Of a stretch of 64,000 nt of DNA, positions 1-9,936 are shown in pieces. The notes beneath the pieces were generated by a model. The model did not search any database and had not been told where the DNA came from. It saw only the letters and a list, made by a program, of their open reading frames with translations. Position 1 is the first letter of the stretch. Every line of letters begins with the position of its first letter. The DNA is from Clostridia bacterium (lineage in GTDB: Bacteria > Bacillota > Clostridia > Oscillospirales > CAG-272): positions 1 through 64,000 of the forward strand of contig JAFQDF010000005.1 in NCBI GenBank assembly GCA_017416185.1. The letters are read 5' to 3'. The translations under genes were made by a program, and so were the position numbers.

Positions 1-135
1 AAATACGCCTGCGGCGTGTGAAATTCGCCTCGACGGCGAGTGGGTGGATTTAATTTCACTTGATGCGATAGCATCAAATTTCACAATTTACGGAGTAAAT
101 TATTTCACCGTGAGCGTAAGCGAACGATTTCACTA
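1..135. repeat. Array of short palindromic units joined by TTTCAC/GTGAAA
   Basis: Several short palindromes are strung together, each followed by the heptamer ATTTCAC: TTGATGC-GATA-GCATCAA near 59-76, AATTTAC-GGA-GTAAATT near 84-100, an imperfect CGTGAGCG unit near 108-125, and a CTCG-ACGG-CGAG unit near 29-40. There is no ORF here. It looks like a dispersed intergenic repeat family, but no second copy was seen in this window. Confidence 0.55.
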
Positions 136-212
136 AAAACTAACGGTTTTGTAAGAGTTCGAATTATATGCAAAAACAGCAAAAATATCTTTTTCGTAGC
201 CCATTGACAAGA

Positions 213-238
213 ACGACAGGCTTTGCCTGTCGTTTTTT
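213..238 (+). terminator. Intrinsic terminator for a gene left of the window
   Basis: ACGACAGGC pairs with GCCTGTCGT across a TTT loop and is followed by a run of six T on the plus strand. No plus-strand gene lies between it and position 1, so it probably ends a transcript that enters from outside the window. Confidence 0.75.
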
Positions 239-264
239 CAATCTTCTACGAATTGCTAAAATTA

Positions 265-297
265 AAAATGAACCGATACCGCGTATCGGTTCATTTT
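265..297 (-). terminator. Terminator of the tubulin-like/vWA operon
   Basis: A perfect 15-bp inverted repeat (AAAATGAACCGATAC, loop CGC, then its complement) lies just downstream of the stop codon at 304. A T tract follows it on the minus strand. It is nearly symmetrical and may work in both directions. Confidence 0.8.
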
Positions 298-303
298 ATA
301 TGT

Positions 304-3300
304 TTAAAGCGGAGGATTCTCCTTAAAGGGAGTGCGCTTGACCTTGGAGTCATCGCACAGGGGGTATTTTTCTGTATAGATAATAAACCCTCTGCCGTAC
401 TCGTCATCACGCATACGTGTGGTGATCTCCTGTCTCTTTGCATATGACTTTTCATTCATAAGCATAAGATATTGGATCTCTGCCCATTTTGCCATACCTT
501 CATATACCTCAAGCATATTTTTTCTACCGTAAAGTCTGGAAAGTGCAGCGTCATTCCAGTTGGTATACTGCCAGATATGCGTAAGCTCATGAGCAATAGT
601 TGCAGCAGCAGCCAGCTTAGGCGAACCGTTCTCGATATATAAGCTGTATCCCGTCTTATCCTTTCTTGCAAAACCAAGAACACGTCCGTCAAAACCTGGG
701 GTTGGAACAAACTTCATACCAACATTTTTTGCAATAACCTTAGCATTTGCAGTACGTACCTTAACCGCTACATTAAGCTTAATTCCATAAAAAGCCTCCA
801 TATTTCTCAGCACTGTTTTATACAGTACTCTGAAATCATCAACCTTCTTTATGGCAGTCATTGAACAACGGTTACAACGTTCACGTCCATCCTTAAGAAC
901 GTCATACTCACCACCGAGAAGCTCAACACCGCAGAAATCACAGTAATGAACACCATATTTATGAGGGTCATAAGCACTCATATCGCCCTTAGCTTCATCG
1001 TTCTTCTCGCGAACTTGCTGAAGCGGGTTCTTGTCAAATCCAAGTTTGACCAGCAGTTCTATCGTTCCGCTGATATCAAGAACCGCATCAAAATCCTCAT
1101 AACCGAATTTCATAAAGCATCTGTTCTGGTACTCGGTGGGTCGAGGCGGTTCGGCAAGCTGTTCGTCTTCACCGTCTATATCCTCATCCGCCAGATCATA
1201 GAGTGTCCTCGATGTTCTGTTAAACAAGGGGGCAGGCTCTTCGGTATTTCTTTCTTCCAATTCTGAATCTGTGGCATCAGGTGTCTGAATTACGTCTTCT
1301 CCAATACCTTCTTCATTTACGTCAGTATCGGTATCTTCGGTCAGTTCCTGTATTTCAGGGACATCCACGGTTTCTGAAGCTTCCTCGGGTACAGAGGCCA
1401 CTTCAGTCTCTGCCGACTTACGTCTTCCGAAAAATCTCTTTATTCTTTCAAGTATACCGGGTTTCTTTTTCTTTGTAAACTGAGGAACAAATTCCTTATC
1501 AGTCTCGTCATCGTCCTCCGGCACCTCGACCATCTTCTTTTCGTGCCAAATGAGAACCTCTGCTACTATCTCAAGATATCTCTTAAGATTTCTTTCTACT
1601 GAGACAATAAGACCAAGATCAATATCACTGTCCTCAACTATATAAATACAGTCACTGTCGCAATCACCATTTAGCCTGTACAATGCATCCTTAAGATTCT
1701 CGGAATACATCTCATCAGAATATGGTGTAAGCGCTGACAGATAATGATGTGTCTCTGGATAAGTGGTCCTGAATATTTCATTCAGAAGCAGACACAATGT
1801 ATAACGTGTACGTGCTGAAATACCGTCAGGGAATTTAACCATAAGAACACTCTTGTTTCGATAGTTTCTTGCAGGAATTCCGTTGAGGGCAACACTCTTC
1901 GCATTTGCAAGATCTCCGTACATATTCATCTCAAGATATCCGTCTGTTTCAACGGTAATATCAGCGTAACCGCGTGTAATCTCAATATCCGAGGTAATAC
2001 GCTTACTACCCATCTCCGTGGAATCAGTCCAATTATCAAGATGAACGCGTCTTAACTGCTTATAATACTTACGCTGAGTAATATGGTCAGCCGCTCTTCG
2101 AACAACTACACCGTTAAAAGGTGTAACAGTTTGCACCTCATAATACTTACCGTCATTTGTCATAAACTGTCCGGGAAGCATAGCCTGGAATATGTGACCG
2201 TAAAGCTTGGCTCCTATATAATGACTTTCACCCTCTTCGTCCTCGGCAATATAATAAGCATTTTTTAGCAGCTGAGCATATTCATAAAGCTCGTTTGCTT
2301 CGTTAATTTCGTAATACTTTACCGAGATACTGTTAAGTGAGTCGAGTTCGATCTCCTCCTTGAACTTAACACTCAAGGATGCATCACTGACGCGGCAGTG
2401 CTTGAGAATAAGTTCCTTAAGTGTATGATATGGATCCTCAAAGCTGATACCGCAAAGCATAAGCTCTTTAGCTATACGCTCCTCGCTTACTGCATCGTAT
2501 ACCATCATCATAATGAGCCTGAGTACCATATTACGTTCAGTACGGGCAAAGTCAGGAACTATAGTGGGAATTGCCTTCGGGTCAGACATAAACACATCAA
2601 CGTTATCAAGCATATAGTCCCTGAGTAGGTAATTTTCACTTATAATGTTGATAAAACCCTGATTTTTTGCCCTGGAAGCAAAAACTCTGGTAATCTCGAA
2701 GAGATTTTGGAACTCATCCTCTACAACCAGGAAGGAATTTTCCCTCTTTTCTGCACTCCATATATTAGAGTATACGTTAAAAGAACGATCAAATGCAGCC
2801 TGACTTTCGGGTATATCGGCATAACGGCAAATTTGTCTGTGGTACTGCCCTGCTATCCATTTCATATCGGCAACAGGAAATTTTTCACTTCCTATCCATG
2901 CCGTATGATCTATCTGATACTTCATAGCAACAGCATTAATCTCGGTACCAATACCCAAGTATCTGGATATGTTGGGAAGTATCTTATGGTGCATATACTT
3001 ACCGTCTGCGTTCCAATACATATGAGAGGTGTTGGCTGTACCGTTTACAGTTGCCGTTACCTCGGTAATACTGGTCCTTAAGGTATGGGATAATGCATCC
3101 ACCAGTCCGTCACAGTTTCTGTCACACGCACAGTAGACTATGTCTTTATCAGAGGATTCACAATTATTAACAAGCAGGCTCAGCCCTATCTGACCGCTGG
3201 CAAGGATCCTTGAGGGCTCAACTATAAATACAAATCCTACCTTCTCGAGGAATTCCTTATTTGCCTGATGGATCTTAAGGTTATGCAGATCGCTGAATCT

Positions 3301-4425
3301 TATAATACCGACATCGTTTACATTTCCGTACTCATCAAGAACCTTGGATTGCCATAAACTGTTTGTGTTAGAAAACTGTTCAAGTCCGGAATCAATCCAA
3401 TCCTTTACATCGTCAAGGGAACTGTCTCGTCCTAAAATAAACAGACACTTACGGTAGCTAATAAGTTGCTTTACTACCGCAAGAGTAATATAGGGAGTGA
3501 GATCACGATAAAAGGGATTACAGAACAAGCTGCTTTTACCATTAAGCAAATTTACCGAACTTTTTACATAATTTATATCGATCTCAACACCATTAGCTTT
3601 GAGATTCAGAAAATATGCACCGATAAGGTTGAGATTTTCATCTTCGCTGCGTGCCATCTCATCGAGCTCATCAAAGGTATCGCTTATACCGTCTGATGAA
3701 TCGAGAGTATTTTCATACATAACTCGGTCTCCGAACAGATCTCTGAGTATCTGTCTCAAGACACCGTAGTTAGCAGTAGTGTAGGATTCCTCATCTTCAC
3801 CGAGAACAACCTCAATGAATTCGGACTTTGTAAGTCCTGAAAGGAAGAAAACCACTTCGGAAAGCACAAGAATTCCAAATACCGGGTAGAATGTCGCATT
3901 AAAGAATACAGACTTAGGAAAGTTCTGAGACATCACAAACACAACGATAGACGCTACAAAGGAGGCTATGAAAAAGCCTTTCACATAGCCTCTGAAGTTG
4001 GCAAAATAAGGCTTTAACAACCATTTGTCTACGTCTTCCTCACGGTCATAAAACCAACCCGAGGTATATTCGGATACCTTCTTTGATTTCCATATTCCGC
4101 TGACTATTGGCATAAGAAACAGCTTTATTACAATAAACCCAATAATCAGTGCCGTATTGAGAACATACGTGGAAATAGGTTTCCATGAAATCTTCTGAAG
4201 TATCGGTAAATTGATCACCAGCAGATCAAAAAGACGTTCGAGAAGAATATTGATCTTATCAAGAAACCTCATTCCCAATATGCCGTATAGCAAAGCTATA
4301 AAAGGAAAGAGAAATTGTCTTGAGCGATTTGCCTTATTAAGATTAATCTTAAAGTTGGCAAGACACAAAAGAACAAAGGGCAGAATGCCTGCTACAGTTT
4401 TCAAAACATATAAAAATTTTTGCAT
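304..4425 (-). CDS. Multi-TM membrane protein with zinc ribbon and HELTH metallopeptidase site
   Basis: 1373 residues, not recognised as a named family. About five hydrophobic segments lie in the first 200 residues (near 5-25, 36-55, 88-115, 150-170, 178-198). A long soluble region follows, with no Walker A motif that I could find. An acidic low-complexity linker with many D/E/T residues runs around 990-1090. The C-terminus holds a CxxC...CxxC zinc ribbon (about 1160-1195) and an HELTH zinc site at about 1279-1283 with a downstream EGMAKW glutamate, as in gluzincin peptidases. It is the last gene of the vWA/tubulin-like operon and starts 2 bases after the upstream stop. Inference: a membrane-bound protease or scaffold of that system. 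The peptidase call rests on the HExxH...E pattern alone. Confidence 0.8.
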   Translation of the reverse strand: MQKFLYVLKTVAGILPFVLLCLANFKINLNKANRSRQFLFPFIALLYGILGMRFLDKINILLERLFDLLVINLPILQKISWKPISTYVLNTALIIGFIVIKLFLMPIVSGIWKSKKVSEYTSGWFYDREEDVDKWLLKPYFANFRGYVKGFFIASFVASIVVFVMSQNFPKSVFFNATFYPVFGILVLSEVVFFLSGLTKSEFIEVVLGEDEESYTTANYGVLRQILRDLFGDRVMYENTLDSSDGISDTFDELDEMARSEDENLNLIGAYFLNLKANGVEIDINYVKSSVNLLNGKSSLFCNPFYRDLTPYITLAVVKQLISYRKCLFILGRDSSLDDVKDWIDSGLEQFSNTNSLWQSKVLDEYGNVNDVGIIRFSDLHNLKIHQANKEFLEKVGFVFIVEPSRILASGQIGLSLLVNNCESSDKDIVYCACDRNCDGLVDALSHTLRTSITEVTATVNGTANTSHMYWNADGKYMHHKILPNISRYLGIGTEINAVAMKYQIDHTAWIGSEKFPVADMKWIAGQYHRQICRYADIPESQAAFDRSFNVYSNIWSAEKRENSFLVVEDEFQNLFEITRVFASRAKNQGFINIISENYLLRDYMLDNVDVFMSDPKAIPTIVPDFARTERNMVLRLIMMMVYDAVSEERIAKELMLCGISFEDPYHTLKELILKHCRVSDASLSVKFKEEIELDSLNSISVKYYEINEANELYEYAQLLKNAYYIAEDEEGESHYIGAKLYGHIFQAMLPGQFMTNDGKYYEVQTVTPFNGVVVRRAADHITQRKYYKQLRRVHLDNWTDSTEMGSKRITSDIEITRGYADITVETDGYLEMNMYGDLANAKSVALNGIPARNYRNKSVLMVKFPDGISARTRYTLCLLLNEIFRTTYPETHHYLSALTPYSDEMYSENLKDALYRLNGDCDSDCIYIVEDSDIDLGLIVSVERNLKRYLEIVAEVLIWHEKKMVEVPEDDDETDKEFVPQFTKKKKPGILERIKRFFGRRKSAETEVASVPEEASETVDVPEIQELTEDTDTDVNEEGIGEDVIQTPDATDSELEERNTEEPAPLFNRTSRTLYDLADEDIDGEDEQLAEPPRPTEYQNRCFMKFGYEDFDAVLDISGTIELLVKLGFDKNPLQQVREKNDEAKGDMSAYDPHKYGVHYCDFCGVELLGGEYDVLKDGRERCNRCSMTAIKKVDDFRVLYKTVLRNMEAFYGIKLNVAVKVRTANAKVIAKNVGMKFVPTPGFDGRVLGFARKDKTGYSLYIENGSPKLAAAATIAHELTHIWQYTNWNDAALSRLYGRKNMLEVYEGMAKWAEIQYLMLMNEKSYAKRQEITTRMRDDEYGRGFIIYTEKYPLCDDSKVKRTPFKENPPL

Positions 4426-4427
4426 AG

Positions 4428-6464
4428 TTACGCATTCCCCTCCTCTTCATCGAATATCTCCTCACGCTCTATCCAAAGCTTTTCCACAAACTTATAGGGA
4501 GCGGTAACGGTATCACCGGTAGAGTTGATGGGAATATCCAGTTCTTCATAGTTTGCTTCAAAATAATAGAGCGAATTTTCCTTGGGAACAATATTAGAAT
4601 TGAAAAATGCGGTTACAGTAGGAACTATCTCATCAACACGGTCTATACCATATGAACGTACCCACTCAACATCTCTTTCAATCGACCGCTGCAGTGCCTG
4701 CTTATGCGCATTGAGAAGACTGTAGTTTGACATAGCGTTCTCCTTACGCATATTGATTCCGTCTAAGATAGAGCGCCCCTTCATGTAGGTACAAATATCC
4801 GAAAAATAGTTTTCAAATCTCAACGCATACGATCTTATGTTATTAGACACACTTCTCATAAGATCATTAAATTTCTTCATGATCCTGACAATCTTCTTTC
4901 GCTGTATTAAAAGTGCAACAATGCCTCCAAGAGCCGAGAGCCCGAGAACACCGGCTGTAAGACCAATTGCGGCAAAAAAATACTTTTCTGAGATTTTATA
5001 AGATTGAAGAAGGTATGGAATATAACCGCACAATACTATCAGAAGTATACATAAACCACCAATGATTGCCGTTTTTTTATCAAGCCTGTAGGTTATTTCT
5101 CTACGTACTTTCTTGTCTATTGCAGTTATCTCGTCATTGACCTTTTTCTTGTCAATGACATTTTCAACACCTGCTGTCATTACCTTGTCCTCAAGCTCGT
5201 CAAGGTATTCCTTGAGATCCGCCAGCTGAAATTTATCCAACTCATAGTACTCACCGGTAAAGCTCTCGGTTTTTACCTTCAGCTTTGCAGCAGCCTTATC
5301 AATAACACGTCGCGGTGCCTTGAGATATCGCTTAAGATTATCCTTCTTAGCACGCAACTGTGAGCTCCAGAAGGTTGAATCATCATCAGGACAATCTCTA
5401 CAGAGACCTACCCCTCCGAAATTCATAAACAATTCTTTACCTTCGCTCTTTTCGATAGTTACAGGTATAACCTGACGACCGACTACCTCTTCCTCCTCAT
5501 CAAAGGTATATACCGGTCTGAGCAGAAGCTGCTCCCTGATAAAGGTATATACAGAGTTCATCTTGTTGAGGTGGAGATTAAGCGACTTCGTAAGTTCCTG
5601 CTTCGAAACGTCAATATGAAGCTTATACAAACGGTACGCTTGCAGGGTGCTTGCTGTTATTCTGTTAATAGCAACGGTAAGCACAGACAACCAAAACTCT
5701 GTCAGTTCCTTATGATAAAGTGAATTATCTGAATTTGTAATATCATAAAAAAGAAAACGGCAATTATTCGGATACCTATTCTTCTCCCAAAAAGCGGAGC
5801 TTGTCATCTCCAGATGGTTTTTCCAGGACTCAATAATTTTGGCCCTTTCGTTATCTCCGGGTTTCTTTCTCGTAGAAATCAACAGTATTTCCGAAGGTCT
5901 TATGTCACTGAACGCATATTTGTCGCACAAGCTTTCTTGCAGCTTTAGCGTTGTCGGATCGTCTTCCTTTTCAATATAAACCGCGTTCAGGGTTTCATAA
6001 TAATTTTCTGAAAGGCTATGTATCTCTTCTTGAGTAAGCCGGGATTCAGGTACACGTACCTTCTCACCGCTTGCCTCATCAATATACTCAAAAGCTTTTT
6101 CAAAATCCTTCTTACAGAAGGTTGAGTATCCGCCAATGATATGTGTAAGCCGCACTATAGGAACAGGACTTTCATGAGGAAGTTCGTTTTGATCAACAGA
6201 TGAATAATCAAAGGGATTGGTTTTGTCGGGTGCAAACACCCCTTTGTAATCATATACGGAATCTGTGTTGATAATTATAGCTCGCCAATCATTTTTTCCT
6301 TTGACCAGATTGTATAGGTCGGGTACGGACGATTGGACGTCCGTACCTGACTCATTCCAGTCGCAAAAAGCTATCAACCCTTCATCTAAAAAGGGTTTGA
6401 ACAAAAACTTATAGTCTCTCATCAAGTCACTACAGCGCTTGCTTTGCATGATGACAGTGAACAA
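4428..6464 (-). CDS. Two-TM membrane protein of the tubulin-like operon
   Basis: 678 residues, function unknown. Two adjacent hydrophobic segments (KTAIIGGLCILLIVLCGYIP and the IGLTAGVLGLSALGGIVALL stretch) lie at about 470-530. A soluble N-terminal domain of about 450 residues precedes them and a helical C-terminal part follows. The start is a TTG at 6464: AAGGAGGTGA lies at 6471-6480, a normal distance upstream, while the next ATG (6449) is too far from it. The gene sits 30 bases after the tubulin-like gene and 2 bases before the metallopeptidase-site gene, so it is probably co-transcribed and co-functional with both. No catalytic motif was seen. Confidence 0.8.
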   Translation of the reverse strand: MFTVIMQSKRCSDLMRDYKFLFKPFLDEGLIAFCDWNESGTDVQSSVPDLYNLVKGKNDWRAIIINTDSVYDYKGVFAPDKTNPFDYSSVDQNELPHESPVPIVRLTHIIGGYSTFCKKDFEKAFEYIDEASGEKVRVPESRLTQEEIHSLSENYYETLNAVYIEKEDDPTTLKLQESLCDKYAFSDIRPSEILLISTRKKPGDNERAKIIESWKNHLEMTSSAFWEKNRYPNNCRFLFYDITNSDNSLYHKELTEFWLSVLTVAINRITASTLQAYRLYKLHIDVSKQELTKSLNLHLNKMNSVYTFIREQLLLRPVYTFDEEEEVVGRQVIPVTIEKSEGKELFMNFGGVGLCRDCPDDDSTFWSSQLRAKKDNLKRYLKAPRRVIDKAAAKLKVKTESFTGEYYELDKFQLADLKEYLDELEDKVMTAGVENVIDKKKVNDEITAIDKKVRREITYRLDKKTAIIGGLCILLIVLCGYIPYLLQSYKISEKYFFAAIGLTAGVLGLSALGGIVALLIQRKKIVRIMKKFNDLMRSVSNNIRSYALRFENYFSDICTYMKGRSILDGINMRKENAMSNYSLLNAHKQALQRSIERDVEWVRSYGIDRVDEIVPTVTAFFNSNIVPKENSLYYFEANYEELDIPINSTGDTVTAPYKFVEKLWIEREEIFDEEEGNA

Positions 6465-6494
6465 AAACCGTCACCTCCTTGTTGGGATATTGCT

Positions 6495-9400
6495 TTAGCC
6501 TCGTTTTTCCGTAGCGGCCTTACGGTGAAGTCTGATTACCTCACAGAGGTCGTCAAGATCTCTGTCCTCAAGGGATTCTGATGCAACACGGATCATATCG
6601 TCAATATATTCACTGAAATTATCCTTCCAGTTATCAAGATACCAATCGATATTTACATCAAACTTCTTGTACTGATCAACAACAAAGTTACCGTATACAT
6701 TATCAAGCTCATTTTCAAGTGTCATCAGCTTCATATATTCGTAGACTGAATCAAGCATAACCTTCATAATATCAGCACCTAAGTTCTTATCAAAGTTAGC
6801 GGAAGGGGTGGACACCTTAAGAAGTGTAGCCAGGTCAAACAGGGTGACGTCAGACTTTTTGAATTCACCCAATGTAAGGGTATCCAGTCTTGATTTCATC
6901 TTACTGGTTTCAAAGCTAACCTTGCCTGTACCATTAATCTCCTTCTCAAAAATTCGCTTGGCAGAATTAAGTATACAGTTAACGATAACGGGGTTAATGG
7001 TAAGAGCATCGAGAACCTCATAGAAATTATCGCAGGGTGTTCTGTTAGATACGACAAACTCCTCCGCCTTACAGCCCTTAATCTCAAGCCTGTAAAGATA
7101 TTTACCTTCGGAAATCTTGGAATACTTGATCATATCAAAAATAAGACCAAGCATAAACGCTGAATAGATTCTGTTTTCCTGGGCCCTCTGATTATTGTCA
7201 TCAAGATCGGGAATAGCAGAAATAATATGCCAGTTACGATCGATATGAGGAGTAATAACCGGAGTCTTGTCAGACTTGGGTTTAATCTTGTTTACAAGCT
7301 CGTAATAAGCCTTAAAGTATTCACCCTCACCTCTGCCGCTCTCGTCGGCGGGAGTGAACTTAGACAGTCTGTTTGCTCTGAGTCCGTATATAGACTGATA
7401 GAACATAATCATTCCAAGAGGAATATCCTCATCTGCAGTACCGCCATAATTTTTGAGCTCCTTTGATATAAGGTCGGACTTGGGAGAATCGTCATGAGGA
7501 TCAAGCTTGTTATTGTATGCACAGGCAGAAATAGGACTCTTTTGCTCACCGAGAGGTCTCTCGATGAAAGGATTTGAGAGTTTTCTGGTTTCATCGATAA
7601 CATGCTTAACGTAGATTTCAACCTTTGCAGGATCGCATTCGCCCTGTTCGAGTTCAACTTCCTTCTCAAGAGCGGTAATGATGTCCATATTAACGTCATC
7701 ACCGTAAGTCTGCATAAGTTTATTCTTGAAATATCCTATGATACCGTTTTCAAAAATAGCATTAAAATAGCCATTATTATCGGGCTTATCCTTAAGCATT
7801 GAATAATTTCGCACCTTGGAGTAGATATCATCAGCCAGATCACCGTCAATGGCAACAGCACTGCCTGTGTAAGGCATCTTTTCAACAAGCTTTTCAAGGC
7901 ACTCTTTAGAAGCACATACGTAACGTGCAGTCTTACCTGAGGTATGGTTGTACTTCTTGGAGATAACTGAAATTCTTCTCTTGATGTTATTGATCTTTGA
8001 TTCAAAGGAGAGATAGAAACTCTGGAATGCATCGCAAAGACTGCTTACATAACTGATACCCTCTTCAAGAACAGAGGCTAGTATCCCGTTAACACGGTAT
8101 TCGTCCACCTTATTCATATATGTATAGAAGCTCTGCTTCATGTCTTGCTGGTCGCCGGTCATTTTACCAAGCTTGTTAGCAACACTGATACGGCGGTCGG
8201 CAAGCTGGTCTATGCCTTCTTCATCCTCGGTTTTGGGGTCATCGAATATATTTTTGAAATCCTCGAAGAACTTCTCAACGTCACGGATCTTCTTATCAAC
8301 TCGTTTTTTCTCGCTCTTGAGCAGCTCAAATGCCTGATACAGGAAGAATCTTACAGCATTGGGATGAATAAATTTTCCCTCTCCGTCGCGAAGATATGTT
8401 TCTAACTGATAATTATGCTTTTCCTTGGTTATTGAATCATTCTTAGCCTTGAATATCGCATAAGCAATAGTACGAGCAGTATCCTCGCAACGTTTGGTAA
8501 CCATAGCACGGTACTTGTCCATTTCCCTGAATGCATCCTGAAACTCCGCCCAAACCTCGGTGCCGCCCTTGATCTCATCAATACCGAGCTTTGCATTCTG
8601 CTTTTGGGAGTCAAGGTCTGTCTGTCCGGAGGATGCGTTGTTTTCTACAAACTTTTTAAGGTTTGCAACGTACATTTCCCAACGCACACCTTCCTTTGTA
8701 AGACCACTCTCATCAAAGATAGTACACTGATTAACGATAGACATAGCAAAGGGATTTTTCTGCTTAGCCATCTGATCGATCGATTCAATGTAATCTGTAG
8801 ACGGATTTGCATCCTTAACAGCATAGCCTTGGCTGCGCATTTCTGAATTATTTATACACTTTTCTTTATACATACGGTCAAATACGAGCCACTGATCGGA
8901 AACACATTCCTGTGTCCACTTGAGCGCAATGTATTCCTTTACGTCCTCAACGGGGTATATAAGCATAGAGCTGCCGGCACCTGCATAACGGTTACGTCCC
9001 TGCTCAGCACAAAGCTCACGGATAGTGTTGTCTTCAGAGGAGTTGCTACGCTTGTTCATAGGTCCGATAGACTGAGAATAAATACAGTTTGCGGCATGAT
9101 CAAGATACTGATTGAAGTCATTAAGCTTCTTACCCTCGGTATTCTGTGCATCAAAAAGGAAGCAGAAATCGTAGGGTCTTACGTTATATTCTTCAAATTC
9201 GGCAGAACCTACACGGGGAAATTCAAGTTTTACCGAATCAGCATACTTGTCAGGAAGAGTTGCATCACCCTTCATAAGAAAAGCATCCAGCTCGCGAAGG
9301 GTAGCATATGCATTACATTTAAGATTATTGCGTTCTGCCTGTCCGCGTATAACCTCATAGAACACTTCAGGAAGAATGAAGAAACCACGTGTTATGTTTG

Positions 9401-9920
9401 CACTCTGCTGGAATCTTGTTGACAGGAAATTTTTAATATACATAGCAACGGGGAGAATAAGACCGGAACCGGTACCACCGGCAAGTGAACTGACGATGAT
9501 AACTCGAAGAGCCTGATCAGACTGCTCCTCTTCCAGCTTATAAAGATCCTCTATTGCTTGATGGAGAGGTTCCATGTTTCCTGCACGGATAGCGGTATCC
9601 AGTGCAAGTCTTGAAATTGCGCGAACCTGTCCTGCGCCCTCTGTAAGAGTCTTGCTGTTGAGGATAGCATTAACCGGGAACCAGGTATCTCTCGCATGAG
9701 TATCAATGTTTAGATATTCTCCGACCGATAGTTTTGTTGAAGTCTGTATAGTCTTGATAAAGGGGTTTGCCTCACGGATTTCGCGAAGCTCATTGATATC
9801 AGTATCAAAAACAGCAAAACCGATCCTTTGTCTTTGTTCCTCTGTTACCATCTTTGAAACACGACATACTATCTTGGAGCCAGTACCTCCGAGACCTACT
9901 AATAATGTTGGTGCGATCAT
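6495..9920 (-). CDS. Tubulin-like GTPase family protein (PF13809-type)
   Basis: 1141 residues. The N-terminus has a glycine-rich nucleotide loop GLGGTGSK (9-16) and the tubulin/FtsZ T4-type signature AGGTGSG (147-153) after the hydrophobic strand RVIIVSSL. This is the layout of the prokaryotic tubulin-like family that is larger than FtsZ and TubZ. The remaining 900 or so residues are mainly charged and helical, with no membrane segment. The start has an AGGAG ribosome site 7 bases upstream. It is flanked by a secreted vWA protein and two membrane proteins in one operon. By analogy with tubulins it may form nucleotide-dependent filaments tied to a membrane complex. Polymerisation and GTP use are inference. 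Confidence 0.85.
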   Translation of the reverse strand: MIAPTLLVGLGGTGSKIVCRVSKMVTEEQRQRIGFAVFDTDINELREIREANPFIKTIQTSTKLSVGEYLNIDTHARDTWFPVNAILNSKTLTEGAGQVRAISRLALDTAIRAGNMEPLHQAIEDLYKLEEEQSDQALRVIIVSSLAGGTGSGLILPVAMYIKNFLSTRFQQSANITRGFFILPEVFYEVIRGQAERNNLKCNAYATLRELDAFLMKGDATLPDKYADSVKLEFPRVGSAEFEEYNVRPYDFCFLFDAQNTEGKKLNDFNQYLDHAANCIYSQSIGPMNKRSNSSEDNTIRELCAEQGRNRYAGAGSSMLIYPVEDVKEYIALKWTQECVSDQWLVFDRMYKEKCINNSEMRSQGYAVKDANPSTDYIESIDQMAKQKNPFAMSIVNQCTIFDESGLTKEGVRWEMYVANLKKFVENNASSGQTDLDSQKQNAKLGIDEIKGGTEVWAEFQDAFREMDKYRAMVTKRCEDTARTIAYAIFKAKNDSITKEKHNYQLETYLRDGEGKFIHPNAVRFFLYQAFELLKSEKKRVDKKIRDVEKFFEDFKNIFDDPKTEDEEGIDQLADRRISVANKLGKMTGDQQDMKQSFYTYMNKVDEYRVNGILASVLEEGISYVSSLCDAFQSFYLSFESKINNIKRRISVISKKYNHTSGKTARYVCASKECLEKLVEKMPYTGSAVAIDGDLADDIYSKVRNYSMLKDKPDNNGYFNAIFENGIIGYFKNKLMQTYGDDVNMDIITALEKEVELEQGECDPAKVEIYVKHVIDETRKLSNPFIERPLGEQKSPISACAYNNKLDPHDDSPKSDLISKELKNYGGTADEDIPLGMIMFYQSIYGLRANRLSKFTPADESGRGEGEYFKAYYELVNKIKPKSDKTPVITPHIDRNWHIISAIPDLDDNNQRAQENRIYSAFMLGLIFDMIKYSKISEGKYLYRLEIKGCKAEEFVVSNRTPCDNFYEVLDALTINPVIVNCILNSAKRIFEKEINGTGKVSFETSKMKSRLDTLTLGEFKKSDVTLFDLATLLKVSTPSANFDKNLGADIMKVMLDSVYEYMKLMTLENELDNVYGNFVVDQYKKFDVNIDWYLDNWKDNFSEYIDDMIRVASESLEDRDLDDLCEVIRLHRKAATEKRG

Positions 9921-9936
9921 AATTCTTCTCCTTATA

